From a virus: DNA of 59,231 bases. The notes below the pieces were generated by a model. It ran no database searches, was not told the origin of the DNA, and saw only the letters and a list, made by a program, of their open reading frames with translations. How positions within the stretch are numbered: the first letter of the stretch is position 1; every line of letters begins with the position of its first letter. Positions 7,246 to 20,300 of the stretch are shown here, in pieces. The translations under genes and the position numbers were made by a program. The DNA is taken from positions 1-59,231 of the IMG/VR virus record IMGVR_UViG_3300050015_000289, one strand, 5' to 3'.

Positions 7246-7291
7246 GTACTTTCTTTTTGATGAGATTTTAGAATTTTATGACAATTTAAAT

Positions 7292-7322
7292 AAAAAGGGG
7301 GAAAGTTAATCCCCCCTTTTTT
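7292..7322. terminator. Bidirectional intrinsic terminator between converging arms
   Basis: AAAAAGGGGG at 7292-7301 pairs with the CCCCC/TTTTT run ending at 7322 around a loop of about nine bases. A G/C stem flanked by A and T tracts works as a rho-independent terminator in both directions. It lies between the last plus-strand gene (stop 7245) and the end of the 1350-aa minus-strand gene, whose stop codon (7321-7323) overlaps the T tract. Confidence 0.85.
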
Positions 7323-10300
7323 AATGATTGACATTAGCCAATATCCTATCGGTATTATAGTTCCATTTATTATAGGCATTGAGAACTGGAAATTGTCTAG
7401 TGAAATTTTCCATTAACTTACTTTCGTCGTAATAGGCATTATCTCCCTTGACATATTGTTGAAAGGCATACATCAGTTTCCCAAAGTCGGTAAAGACACT
7501 AGCCGCTGGAATAGGATTCGTGATAAACTGATTAAAGGTTCCTGGAGAGAAGTAGAAAGACATATCACCCATAAGTTTATATGTAGAGTTCATGGCAAGA
7601 TAGATCTTCGTTTTGTCCTCATTATCATTGACCACAGCAGCAGAAAGTCCCATATATGCGGCAGTTAATCCAAGCATATAATGCATCTCTTTCATGGTTT
7701 TACGGATATTACCGACTAACATCTGTTTATCGACATCCCGCATCTTGATATTTTTAAATGCTCCTTCACCCTGAAATGCTAATAATTTAACCAATGCACC
7801 GGTACTTTTGGCAAACCCATTATCCTTAAACATATTAAAGACGGTTCTATATCTACCCTCTACGTTTCTTCCAAGAGGTTCACTGTATCTGCGTTCTCCA
7901 AAACGATCATCAATACCTTCTACGGCCCAAGAAGCTTTATACATGGATAGCATTCTACCTAGAATATGCCTTTTGGCCTCTGGCATTGTCTCCCTGTCCA
8001 TATTCCCATGTAACTTAGCATTTATCTCTGCTACCTTAATAGCAAATTTAAAATGCTCTTTATTGGCCTCAGGATCATCATAGTGACCATTCCACTCCTT
8101 AGAGTCTGCAAATTCTGCAGTGTTCCAGGTGCCATCAGCATTTCTGGCATCCCATAGACTACGTTCATTGCCTTTTAGATCTTTTATTTTTGTGGATTTT
8201 AGCATAGCATTCATAGTACCGGTACGATTTAAATATTCACTAGTATTCATAAGACCCATAGGACCTAAAATGCTCAAATCGTAACTCTCGGCCTTATATA
8301 TTGCCTCCATTGTTTCTCTATGAACGCCAAGTATCTGTGCCCAGTTCCATGTCTTATTGTTCTCTAAAGAATCTGCGCGTATTGATCTGAAGGCATCCTT
8401 ATGTGCTTGCATTATCGCCCACCTAGCATCTGATGGATTATAGTCTTGTCTTGCAGATCCATGATTTAAAATACTTATAACTCCATATGCCTCGTTTCCA
8501 AATGCTGGGAAGAATTGAAACATGAATGTTTTCTTATATCCTAATCTCATTGTTTGATCTAGCATCTTAGATATAGTAAAATTACGGCCCAAAGTAGCCT
8601 GTGCTTCTTTGTATATATTCATTCTCTTCTCGTACTCTACCTCTCCAATAGTTTTATTATCGCGAAGATCCTCCAAGTCTGACATTCTCTCATCTATATC
8701 CCTAGATGCTGTTTTCTCATTTACAGTTACAACATGATCTTTGTATTTCTCAGACATCTTTTTAGTTGCTTCTTCAACACCGATAGATTTCACCAGATTA
8801 TTATACTCTGATATAATTGGTATATCATTAACTTCTCCCAAGACCTTAAAACTTTGTTTTTTATTATCAAATGATTTGGCGCCTGTAACAAATTCAGTGT
8901 TAAATCTATCTCCATAAATATTATTATCTATAATATGCTGAAGCATTTTCTTGGCATGCGGTAACCCTCCTATAGAACCATCAGGTTTTTTCATCTCACG
9001 AAGAAAGGAGTTCATAAGTGTTACAAGTGGCTCAACAGTAGATATATGCTTATAGGCAATAGAAGTCTCTGCAAATTTATATGCCATTTCTTTTAGGTTC
9101 CTACTTCTATCCATAATATCTAATCCACCTATATGCTGAACGGGAATATTCCTCTTTACATTACCATATTGATCCAGTTTCTGATAGTATCCCTGTTCAT
9201 GTGTGCTGGTAGTGAGAGAGTCCATAAACTCTTTCTTAGCACCTGCAAGTATGCCTCTGCCGTTTTTTCTCATTAAGATATTAAATTCGGTATCTTTCAC
9301 AGATGCTAGGAAGGTAGGAGACAAACCACGTTTTGCATATGAAGGTAGATAAGATAACAATCTCTGCATTAAGTTAAAGTGGTCATTATAAAACTGAAAA
9401 GCTTTTGGATTACTTAAAATCTTGTCTTTAAAATCTTGGTTATAATAATTGGTTGGAGATCCATCTGTAAATTTATCTTTAGGAACGTGTGTAGTATATC
9501 TCTCTATATCACTCCATTCTGGGAGTCTAAGATCTTTGCCTACGTCTTTTTGTGATATGTATTTTGATAATTCCACTGGGGAATTATTTCTCTCCCAGTT
9601 GTCTATTCTACTTTTTAATTCTTTCTCACTTTTAATATCTCCATCAGCAAACTGATCTTTATAGAATTGCTTCTTTCTTTCGAAATCCCTCTTATATTGA
9701 TCATATTTCATCTGAGCATCAATGATTCTATCTTTTGCATATTCTCGATCTCCAGAGGCAGATGCCAATTTATCTTCGATACGCTTTCTTCCAGATTCAG
9801 TTAATAGTTCTTCTGGGTTAATGGTTATCATCCTAGAACGTACATAGTCGTTACGCTTATTTAAGGCCAGTTTCTGATCTCTTAGTTTATTTTCTGGTTT
9901 CTTGATTCGCATAGCATTGTCCATCTCCGTCTCAAAATCAACCTTTGATTTCTCCCAATCGTCGTAAAACTCTGGAGTATTTCTGCCTATAGCCTTTCCC
10001 GTCCATTCTCCATCTTTGTCGTAAGCCATAAACATCTCAGGTTTCAATTTATTCTTAGCAAGTTCATCGAACATATTCTTAATCATCCTACGAACTTCTA
10101 TAGTCTCTCCTTGAGTTTTTAAATTTGCCCTTTTAATGACCCCATCAGCAACACTAAGAATTTTTATTGGAGTATCAGAACCTTTCTGCAATGCCATCTT
10201 AAGATAGGATATATCTTGAGCTCTTCTGAAATCCTTACCGTCTAATATAATGGATAACTTTTCATTGGACTCCTTCGTCATCAGGTCTATAGCCTTAGCT

Positions 10301-11373
10301 TCAAGTTTGTTAAACATCTCATCAGTAGCTCCAGTACTTATTTCCTTCAATCCTCGGATTACATCTGGATGTATGATATCGCCTTGTTCCATAACCATCT
10401 CTGGAGCATTTTTCCACATTTTCATTGCTTGATAAGCTATGTTAATGTCATCCCAGGAAGGGTCTTTGGCATTAGCTATTTTCATCGCAAAATCTTTATG
10501 GAAATCGAATAATTTTCTAAGACCAGGAATTGTCAGATTATTGGGATTGCTTCCCATATCCAATATCTGAGTCTTAAATTCTTTCATAGAGGCAGTCTGA
10601 GATCTCATCTTATCCTCTATGGCATCACGTCTTTTTATTCTCGACAAAATATCTTCGCTGGAATCAGAAACTCCTTTCTTCTTTAGATCGCCAATCTCCC
10701 TGTTAAGAATTGATTTGTTTGTGTTTAACCTTGTTAGTGACTTTTGTATATCTTCAATCTTAGCCGTTGCCTGTGATAACACTTGCATAATTCCGCTATC
10801 CTGACCAAAGTTTGTTCCTCTGATCTTATATCTGGTATGCAACTGTTCTGGATCCATAAAACTGGATAATGCATCCTCCTCTACATCTGTGAATACGTGA
10901 TAATCATTTAATGTAGGATCATCAAAATTTTCCTTTTTTGTATCAAATTCTCTTGGATTTATATCTTCAGCATTAAGAAAGTACATAGCATCCCTAGTTG
11001 GATCTTCGTCACCGATAGATTCCAATGATGGAGCATTTAATCTATTATCTTCTGGCTTTAATGAATCTCCATAATCAATATTCATCTTAACCTCATATTT
11101 TGCACTATCAGAAAGCTTCTTGCTTCCATATGGAATATCTTCACCACCTTTTCTTATAAGTAGAGAATGATTAGTGCCATTGATAGCATTATATGACCCA
11201 AGAGATTTATGTAACTCCGAGATATCCTTTACCTTAATAGGTTCCTTCGGCTCAAACTGTTTTATCAACTGAGCATGTTCCACCAGAAACCTCTGAGTAC
11301 CCTTTTCTGCCCCTAATTTATCAATATAATCTCGAAGTTTCTCGTCTTGTACGTTTTCTATTCTACACGCCAT
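7321..11373 (-). CDS. Giant virion cargo protein, 1350 aa
   Basis: This very large, mostly helical protein lies downstream of the virion RNA polymerase gene and is the last gene of the late arm. Residues ~190-290 and ~550-640 are Lys/Glu-rich coiled-coil-like segments. Two hydrophobic patches occur in the second half (FMFQFFPAFGNEAYG and, near the C-terminus, LGLTAAYMGLSAAVV), which could contact a membrane during DNA injection. No enzyme motif is visible. In crAss-like phages, two to four such giant proteins are packaged in the head and tail and ejected with the DNA, and this gene has that size and position. It shares the promoter at 26033-26064 with the two genes upstream and ends at the 7292-7322 terminator. 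Confidence 0.7.
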   Translation of the reverse strand: MACRIENVQDEKLRDYIDKLGAEKGTQRFLVEHAQLIKQFEPKEPIKVKDISELHKSLGSYNAINGTNHSLLIRKGGEDIPYGSKKLSDSAKYEVKMNIDYGDSLKPEDNRLNAPSLESIGDEDPTRDAMYFLNAEDINPREFDTKKENFDDPTLNDYHVFTDVEEDALSSFMDPEQLHTRYKIRGTNFGQDSGIMQVLSQATAKIEDIQKSLTRLNTNKSILNREIGDLKKKGVSDSSEDILSRIKRRDAIEDKMRSQTASMKEFKTQILDMGSNPNNLTIPGLRKLFDFHKDFAMKIANAKDPSWDDINIAYQAMKMWKNAPEMVMEQGDIIHPDVIRGLKEISTGATDEMFNKLEAKAIDLMTKESNEKLSIILDGKDFRRAQDISYLKMALQKGSDTPIKILSVADGVIKRANLKTQGETIEVRRMIKNMFDELAKNKLKPEMFMAYDKDGEWTGKAIGRNTPEFYDDWEKSKVDFETEMDNAMRIKKPENKLRDQKLALNKRNDYVRSRMITINPEELLTESGRKRIEDKLASASGDREYAKDRIIDAQMKYDQYKRDFERKKQFYKDQFADGDIKSEKELKSRIDNWERNNSPVELSKYISQKDVGKDLRLPEWSDIERYTTHVPKDKFTDGSPTNYYNQDFKDKILSNPKAFQFYNDHFNLMQRLLSYLPSYAKRGLSPTFLASVKDTEFNILMRKNGRGILAGAKKEFMDSLTTSTHEQGYYQKLDQYGNVKRNIPVQHIGGLDIMDRSRNLKEMAYKFAETSIAYKHISTVEPLVTLMNSFLREMKKPDGSIGGLPHAKKMLQHIIDNNIYGDRFNTEFVTGAKSFDNKKQSFKVLGEVNDIPIISEYNNLVKSIGVEEATKKMSEKYKDHVVTVNEKTASRDIDERMSDLEDLRDNKTIGEVEYEKRMNIYKEAQATLGRNFTISKMLDQTMRLGYKKTFMFQFFPAFGNEAYGVISILNHGSARQDYNPSDARWAIMQAHKDAFRSIRADSLENNKTWNWAQILGVHRETMEAIYKAESYDLSILGPMGLMNTSEYLNRTGTMNAMLKSTKIKDLKGNERSLWDARNADGTWNTAEFADSKEWNGHYDDPEANKEHFKFAIKVAEINAKLHGNMDRETMPEAKRHILGRMLSMYKASWAVEGIDDRFGERRYSEPLGRNVEGRYRTVFNMFKDNGFAKSTGALVKLLAFQGEGAFKNIKMRDVDKQMLVGNIRKTMKEMHYMLGLTAAYMGLSAAVVNDNEDKTKIYLAMNSTYKLMGDMSFYFSPGTFNQFITNPIPAASVFTDFGKLMYAFQQYVKGDNAYYDESKLMENFTRQFPVLNAYNKWNYNTDRILANVNH

Positions 11374-11392
11374 AATATTGATTTTAAATTAG

Positions 11393-14300
11393 TTAACACT
11401 TCGTTTTGAATAGTCCTTTTGCTATTGCATCACGAAATGCAAAGGTAGCATCTTTTTCGGTTCCCCGCAATAGATCAGTAACAGTACCTGGAAGATCAAT
11501 GGAAGTCTTACTATTAGCAAGTATATCTGCAGTTCTTATTGCCCTTGGAAGATCTGAGGTTATGATATTTGAGATGTTGGAAATATTCTTACCCATATCT
11601 CGTGCCTGCTTTAATCCCGAAGGTGTCAATGGCGTATCATCAGATCTGAAATTACCATTTACATTATCTTCTGTCTCTCCGTGTCTGGCAATACGTATCT
11701 CCCCATTATCACCTTTTATAACAAAGGAATCACTGGGGTGACTATCTTGCTTCACATATTCTTCCCTGAATTCTTTAGACAGTTCATCGGGCCTATGCAT
11801 TTCGTCCCAAAGATGTATTAGCCCAAATACGGTGTTATGTGTTACTATAACTGTGCTATCTGGAGCAGTTTTTATTGTTCTTCCTATACCTTCTAACACC
11901 CTATTACTGAAGTCGTTAAATGATTCTCCGCCGTGAATATTTTCCTCTGGGTGGTTAATTATAATATTATCCACCTCTTTAACTTTAGACTTGGATTGTT
12001 CGGTACCAGCAAGATCATTAAGATTCAGAGTTTTAAAACTATTGTCAACCTCTATATGCGGACGATTAGATTCTATGTTTGGAGAGAATAAATTGTTTCT
12101 ATCTTCTCCATTCACTATATCTCTTAATGCATCTGCGTGAGAATAATATTCCCCCTTATCTTTCATGTATAATAATTTCTGGTTGTCCAGTTTACCCTGA
12201 GATATCTGTGATTGAATCCATGATAATTGATCGTCCTGGTCCCGTAATTTGTCATACTCTTTCACCGATAATCTATTTTCTCCGCCCTCAAATCCAAAGA
12301 AACCCGATCCGTGATGTAACCAATCTTTATACGCTTGAACTGCATCAGGAATATTTTCCATCTGTATGAGAGATGTTAATTGCGGATTTGCTGTAAATGG
12401 ATTTCCAAAATGTTCATCAGTTCCCTGTTTTCTCATAACATTAACTCCAGCTTCGGAATAAACTGGCATATCTTTTATTTGGCCCCAAGATAATGATTTA
12501 TCTACCACGGCAGGTCCAAATGGCATATTTTTAAGACGTTCAGACTCTTCATTATTAGAATTCACAACTGGCTTTCCCTTCATCTTGTCCACCAATATCA
12601 TCGAATTAATGAATCGCGCCTCCAGAACGTTCTTAGGGATCAATTCCTGGCTGTTTTTATCTCCAGCGAATAGATTATGCATCTTTGAGAAAAAGCCTGC
12701 AAAATGATCTAAAAAGGCCCTTAAAATGGATTTGTTGTTTTCTGTGCTTAATTTACCCGCAGTTTCTGGGGATATATTAACGGTTTCCATCAATGACTGC
12801 AATTTTGGCCTAGAATTAAGATCTGCCATAAATTCCTCTGGATTAGAGAAGCTATAGAGACTTAATTTCAGGTCATTCCTTTTATCCATATCTTTGGGAT
12901 ATATCTCTCTGGCCACCGCTTCTGCCCCCTTATTTTTGACACTATCAAACAATTTCTGGTCATAGATAATGGTTTTCGAAGGATCATTGTCTAAAGTAAA
13001 AGTTCCACCATCAGTAACACTTACCACTGGACGATCTTTCAATCCTTCCTTAGCGTCAGCAAATATAGAATTTACATTATCATAGACTTCCTTGAATTTA
13101 GGATCACCATTTTTACCAGCTTTGTATGCCTCGTGTTCAATGGAATGTGAAATTTCATGAGCCAGCGTTTCATGAGCGTGATCGAGACCATATTTATTAA
13201 TAAGATCTGACATCTCTTTCTTATAGATTATGATCTTGTTTTTCTTGAAGTCATATTCTGCAGAAGAAGAGCCATCGGGAGAAGCATCTTTATAGGTTAT
13301 CCCCGTCTTAGATGTAGATTCTGGCAACTGATCTACTATATTCCCCAGCCAGTTGAGAATTGGGCTCTTAGATTCTCTTAGGAAATTATTGATCCCTGAT
13401 ACGGTACTGTTATCTGGGATGGTTTTCATCATCCGATCAGAAGCCTTAGGTGTAGCAGGTATCTCTGGAACGATAGGATCTACGGAGCCAATAGTAGGCT
13501 TGATATCCTCCATGTATGGTTTAGAATAGTCGGAAAACATTGGCTTCCCAATGGTGCTAACAGATTCTGCACCTCTTAATGGTATCTGATTGTAGCGTAT
13601 TGAACCATCATCAAATCTTTCATTATCTAATTTGAAAAGTGTGGTAATACCGTTTTTAACCATCCTGACATAATCCTTATATTTTATATCGTCTCCATCG
13701 GCAGTTTTAGTTACCAACTTAGATACTATATCATCGCCAGCATAATATTTAGATTTTGGATCTACGATTATCTTTGCATATATCTCCTTGGTTTCCTTAT
13801 CTTTACTTAATCTGGATTCAAGACCCTTTATAAATGTTGCCTCATCAGGGTTATTCTGGAAATATTTTTCTCTAAACTCTGGATGGTCATAAGTTATTCT
13901 TGCCTCATTCATGACATTTTTAATCTGCCTATTGATACCCAATGCTTCAATAATATTGGAATCAATATATTTAAGGGCACTAGTCCTTCCCTGTATGCCT
14001 CCAGTCATATATTCATAGCGAATCCTGTTCTCAGCGTAATCCCTATATCTTGGGTTTTCGCTAGTAGCTAATTCCAGAAATCCACGTATAATACTTGCAG
14101 AAGAACTGCCATCTTGAACCCTTGAATCCATCTGTAGATATTTAAGGCTAGTATCGGTCTGATCTGTCTGGATGAAAAGGTTATTACGCAGATTAGGATC
14201 TTTCTTTAGATCAATAAGCTCATTAGCTAGTGAGTGATTTTCCACCAGATTTTTATATGGATTTTCCCCCAAGAATGGTAACTTGGAGTAAATGAATGAC

Positions 14301-17300
14301 TTATATCCATTGGAAATATTCTTTCTTCCTTTGGCAATAGCCTTATTCATGTCGCCATTGGTGAGACCCTTAGTGGATTCTATGGATGCAATAGCATCAT
14401 TTAAGAAACTACTGTCGTAACCCATAAGTTTACCAAGTGCATTGTGTTTCTCTATGGCAATCCTTATGTTATTTCCAGATGCTGTCATCTTATCGATAGG
14501 ATCTATCTTTGTCCAATATTGATTCTTGTCGTTCTTATATACCCTCATACTTCCATCACGAGACCATAGTTTACCAGCATTTTGTAGCTGAGGAGAGTTA
14601 ACAGCCTTAGCCACTCTACTTAATAGATTTTGATTCTCGTAGTAGTTGATACCGAGACCCTTAGGATCTATATTTGTGGCGTCTGTAGCATTGGAATATA
14701 ACCATGCCTTATCGTTGAGATCTGCGAATGTCTTAACTAGATCTATCTGTTTTCCAAGATATTCTTTTGACCCTCTATCTGCAAATGGAGTCTGTTCTAA
14801 TTCTAAAAGATCAGATGGTGAGTATGACTCTCGTGCTATGGAATCTACGTATTTATTTAGTTCATCCATATCACCATGGAAGTGAGTCTTTAGCTTATCA
14901 ATAGTTGCCTGCATGGCCTCACGTACATCACTATTGGCAGATTCATCGAAAGTTGCCAAGGTGTCTTTTGATTTTGTGATTAATTCGGACAACATCTTAA
15001 TGCCAGGCTGTCTTAAAAACCTAGTATTAGTATCTAATGCTACTCCGTTGCCATGTCCATCTGAAAGAGATGATAACATTGCGGACACATTGAAAGTATT
15101 TGAATTTAAATTATTAGGTGCAGCGACTGGCTTGTTGGCATTATCAACCATCCCTGACAACTGAATACTAAGATTTTCTATACCAGTTCTATTGTTTTTT
15201 TCACCATTAGGATCTACATATACACTTTTTGCAAGTGGATTAATTTTATACAGATCTAATTGATTCCCTTCACTATCTTTAAATTTAGATATGGTATCTG
15301 GAAGATATTTATCGCTATCATTGTCATATTTTACCATCTTAATATCCTTTCCCTCCATATTGGCGAGAGCTGGTAATGCCTTCGCAAATATTGCCCTACC
15401 AGAACGAGAGGCCGCCTGATCCATATAATCCTGTGCCTGACGAATATAATCGCCATATTCTCTCTTAGGTCTCTTGGATGTAACCTCATTGGCTAAGTCG
15501 GTAAGATCTGGTCTCTCAAGAGGGGTTAATGATTTCTCTATAACTTCTGGGTCAGAAAGTACGCTATCAAACATCTCAAAATAAGAATCTTGCAATGCCT
15601 TCTTGGTGAGAGTTTTCATACTAGGGAATTGAGTATCTTCCTTCGTAATTCCAAGATCCTCTAGTGCAAACTGAGTATTTTCAGAATCAGATATCTCTGT
15701 GTCAAGGAAATCCTCTGCTTCACTCCTTTTTACTGTAGCCTCTTCACCGACTTTTTCTGGTGCAATCTTTTGTGCTACTGCCTTACTTAGATCTTCTAAC
15801 CTCTGATATTCATCAAGTTTATCTTGTAGCGCCTTTTTATTTTCTATTTTATCTCCAAATACACCATATCTCCATTCAGCAAGGGCAATCTTCTTAACAT
15901 CGAGATTGTTATCCTTATCAAATCCTATTATATTAGAAGGTATACTGGTAAGTTTCCCATCTTTCGTAAGGAAAGAATTTCTCCAGTACATATATAACTT
16001 GTCAATATCGAAGTCAGATCCCATCTGGGTAGTGATCTCTGGAGGAACAATACAAGAGTCTCCATACCAAGCAGGTAGAAATCCTACAATCTTCGCCATG
16101 GTCATAGAGGAATGCAACTGGTTTGGGATTCTAAATCCAGCAATTCTCAATAATTCCTCAGGTACCTTATTTATATTTAATAGCTTAGTGTCTGGATCAT
16201 AAAATTCCTTTGCACTAAGAATATTCCCCATCTGATCCCAGAACTTAAACGGAACCATAATCTGCATTATCTTTCCACCCTTAGACTCTGACATTTGCAA
16301 TCCCTTATCAGGATCATATTCTTTAGTTTTAATTATGCCATTAATGTCATTTATCCTATCTCCAGTAAGACCTTCTACTCCTTTACCAAGACTCGGCAAT
16401 TGTACTCCAGAACCCCCTGGTTGATCCTGTTTAATAGCTCTATCTGAATACTTAGTATATATGGCAGTCTCCAACTTGGGAGCCATAGATGACATCATAA
16501 GTGGAACATCTCCTTTTATGGCATTCTTAAGACCTAAAACTGCATTTGGAGACCATTTTCTAATAGAGGCATTCTTTTCAATGTCATCTAATATCTTGTT
16601 CTTATCAAATTTCTCACCACCAATAACATCTGGATAATCATTGGAAAATCCCATGTCCTTATCTACGCCTTCCTCTTCAAAATTGGAAAGCTGAGTTCTT
16701 ATGGAGTTTTTCCTATCATCCAATATAGCACCAGAAACTTGTTCACCTTTATAGTTAAATGTCTTATCGGTAAATCCAGAGAAAAGAGTCTTATCAGCCT
16801 GAGTAACTAAAGGGCTTTTCTGTTTTTCTGCGTCATATGGTTGATCTTGCTGATATCCAAATCCAGCCCAATCCATCTCAGATCCATTATTTTTGAATAG
16901 TTTTCCCAGCTCCGTCTTAGGGAGTATGTTCCCACTCTTATCGTATATGCTAATAAGATTTTCTGCTCCATATTTTGCGGCGCTAAGATGTATAACCCTA
17001 TCAATATTATTATCTTCCATAGACTGTCTCATCGCATCAAGCTGACCGTTTAAGGTGCTAGTCATCTGTTTAAGAAGAGGCATCTCTGCAGATTTTACGT
17101 AGATATTTTTACTGAACAGCTTTCCATTAACATTGACAAATTTCTGAGGAACCTGTACTGGTTTCCCTGCTCCCAGGATTAGTGTTTTAATGTCATCGCT
17201 AGATAATGGTCCTTTGTTGTATTTAGATTTAAGATCTAAATATTGTTTTTCATCTATTGCTCCATCTCTGAGTAAAGCATCAAGTTTATGTGGAAAGGAA

Positions 17301-20300
17301 ATAAACTCAAGAGCATCAGATCCCTTACTAGTTACCTGATCTGCCGTTAAATGTAGGGATTTGCTAATTGATTCCAAGTACTTCTTCCCATCAGTATTCA
17401 TATCACTGGTAAATATAACCCTATATTTAGACGGCAATTTAGTACCATCGCTAAGAGTTACGTCGGTGACGGCACTCCTAGAAGGAGCTATATCAGATGC
17501 TAAACGTTTCTGATATTCAGCCATTGCCTTGTCGATGCCCAGTTCTATGTGTAGGTTATTCTCAGTGCCATATTTATCCTTAGCACCGCCAATGAACGTT
17601 TTAACAGATTTATTCATAATGGCGGGATCTCCAGAGATGAGCATCATGGAGTTATGAATCCCTATCTGAGAATTTAGATTCATATCTAATGCCAGATGAA
17701 GCAGTGCCTTATCTTTATCCTTATAAGTCATAAATGGCTGTCTGGTCTCTGGGTCTATCTCATATTTACCTAACCCATTAAGCTTGGCATATTCAGAATT
17801 CACAGGCATCTTAGTAATCTTACCCTTGGAGTCCCTGAATATTAAGTCATTATCTCCCCAAAATTGTATGTCATCCTTGGCTTTACCTATAAACCAATCC
17901 GCTATCTTACCCTTTAAGAATTTTTCATTCCTGGGATCTGAAAGAGTTAAAAAGTCAGATGTTTTAACCTTGGTCTTCCTACCGTCTACGTCCACTTCGA
18001 TCATATGATCTGGTACCATATTGTGATCATTATCGAATTTGAACATACGATTCAGAAATTTGTATCCATAGAAGAACTGACCGTTATTGTCATAATGTGT
18101 GGAAAATTCATTTCTAAGTTGATTTCTCTCTTCCGTTGTCAAGAGCATAGTAGAAAGTATCCTTTCTGTCTCACCCCTAACTATACCAAAAGCATCATCT
18201 AATATATCACTCTTAATAAGATTTTCTCTATTTACTATTGGCTTACCATCAACGCCAGATATAACAACGCCAGGCTCCAATCCATTCCTTGGTTGATTAA
18301 ATACGGTGGTAATTGGTTTATCTGACTTAGTGGTATCCCACGTAAACATATTATTCTTCCCGTTATTTTGGAAGTCTGTTATCTGGCTCAATAAGCTCTC
18401 AGACAGTGACATAGCTTTCCTAGTGGTAGATTTTGGTGATCCTAATTTAGTCATACCATCCTTATACCCAATCTTAAACATATCCTTAAATGGGGTATTA
18501 TTGCTAGTTCCTAAATTCTTATCCTTAAGCCAAGACGCGTGTTTTGTATAGATAGTACTCTCACCTCTCAGGGCATTAACAAACCCTTGATCTGACAATA
18601 ATCTTCCAGCCTTGATAGTTTGCGCTGTTGGTATTCCGAAATTATAGTGTGTATTGCCATCTACGCCTATACTACTGTTTGCAATATATTTCTTAGATGA
18701 CTTAGCTTCTATCTTAGATAAAAATGACAATGCCGATTGATTCAGTTTGTCAAAAACAGTATCTATGGTGTCATCTTTCTCTATATGTTTGAAGGCGTTC
18801 TCCATAGCAGAGAATATACCCAATGGTTTTGTTCCATCCATCCTAAACTGTGCAGCCAAAGACTTTCCGCCATTGAACGAATAACCCTGTCTTTTGTTGT
18901 AAGACTTGGGGTCATTGAGAAATGAATATGACTGATCGGCAAGTTTAATGCCAAGGGTATCAAGGGCATCTTTTATATATTCGCCCAACTTAGCGTTTAG
19001 CTTGTCAGGATTCATTTTTGCGTTTGCCTTTGCAAATTCTCTGGCACCCTGTAGTATGCTCCCAGCGTCTTCAAATAACTTACCCTGATATTCTTTATTC
19101 CTATATAAAGTATTGGCTATCTTAGACTTCCATTCGTTAAGCACCACCCTATCCGCTCTCTTAGTCTCTGAGTCAAAAGTTATTAGTTTTCCGAATCTAC
19201 TGTCCCATCCATTTGTTACAAACATATTACGATTTTTATTCATCGTAGATGCGAACTGAATCTGGGTCTGTAGATCAGCATTGGATATTTTATCGTGAAG
19301 TTGTCTAAATATATTGCCGCCAAAGCCACCACGTTCCATGGAAGAAGCTTCATCGTCTAAAGATTGAATGAGACCTTTTGCTGTTCTATCTGACGACTGA
19401 CTGGCTATATTTAATACCTGCTCATAAGCCTTTTCTGGGTCTACCATCTGGGCTAATCCTATTGCATCTCCACTAGGATCTCTAAGAGACCACATAAGCA
19501 TCTTAATGGTCTTACTCGACGTATCCATTGGATCAAGTGAAAATACAGCATTATTATTCCAATCTTCCCCCTCCATCTTGCCACTTTCCAATTCTATTCT
19601 ATCAGTAGAATCTGAATATTCATCCTCTGGAGCCTTGATAAATTGCTCTGAATTGTTGATGTCCCTTAGACCATTTTTGTCGATAGAGATTCCCATCTCT
19701 TGCATTCTATTGATGGTGTTCTTGGCAATCTTATTCCAAGCATCCTTATCCAGTATTCTATCTAAACTATCAATTCGTGATTCTGCAAGATCCCTAAATG
19801 ACTGAGATGCTGATTCGTTATTATAATCGTCAATTAATGTGTTGTAATAGCCAGATAATGAGTTATATGCATCCCGTAATGTTTGATTTACGTTAATAGA
19901 TCCATCATTTTTCATCATCTTGTCTGAGAAGTTGGTGAGAATAGAACCTGCCCCAGCATCCTCTTCTGATGTTGAAAGCATCTTATTGTCAGACGTTCTG
20001 ATTATATAATCGCTGTCAGAATTTCTAATTTTCTGAGCAGTTTCTATTGAAATAGAAGGAAGTTTGTCTCCTATATCCGAGCGTTGCAATTCTGCTCCAC
20101 CACCAGGCACCTCTCTTTTTGTAAATACTCTTTTTGCTGGTATAGCCGATTCGACCTTTGGGGCCTCAACCCTAGACGATATTTCTTTAGACTCTGCAAC
20201 ATTGGAGGCATATTTTGGAGGTTCAGTAGGTTTTACTTCCTCCACCTTAGGGGCAATAATTGCTTTTGAACCTTTAGATATGTCAGTGTCTATGGAAATG

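Noticed and set aside
7243-7272. Short ATG frame after the last plus-strand gene
   Set aside because: Only nine codons before a stop and immediately before the terminator; no support for translation.
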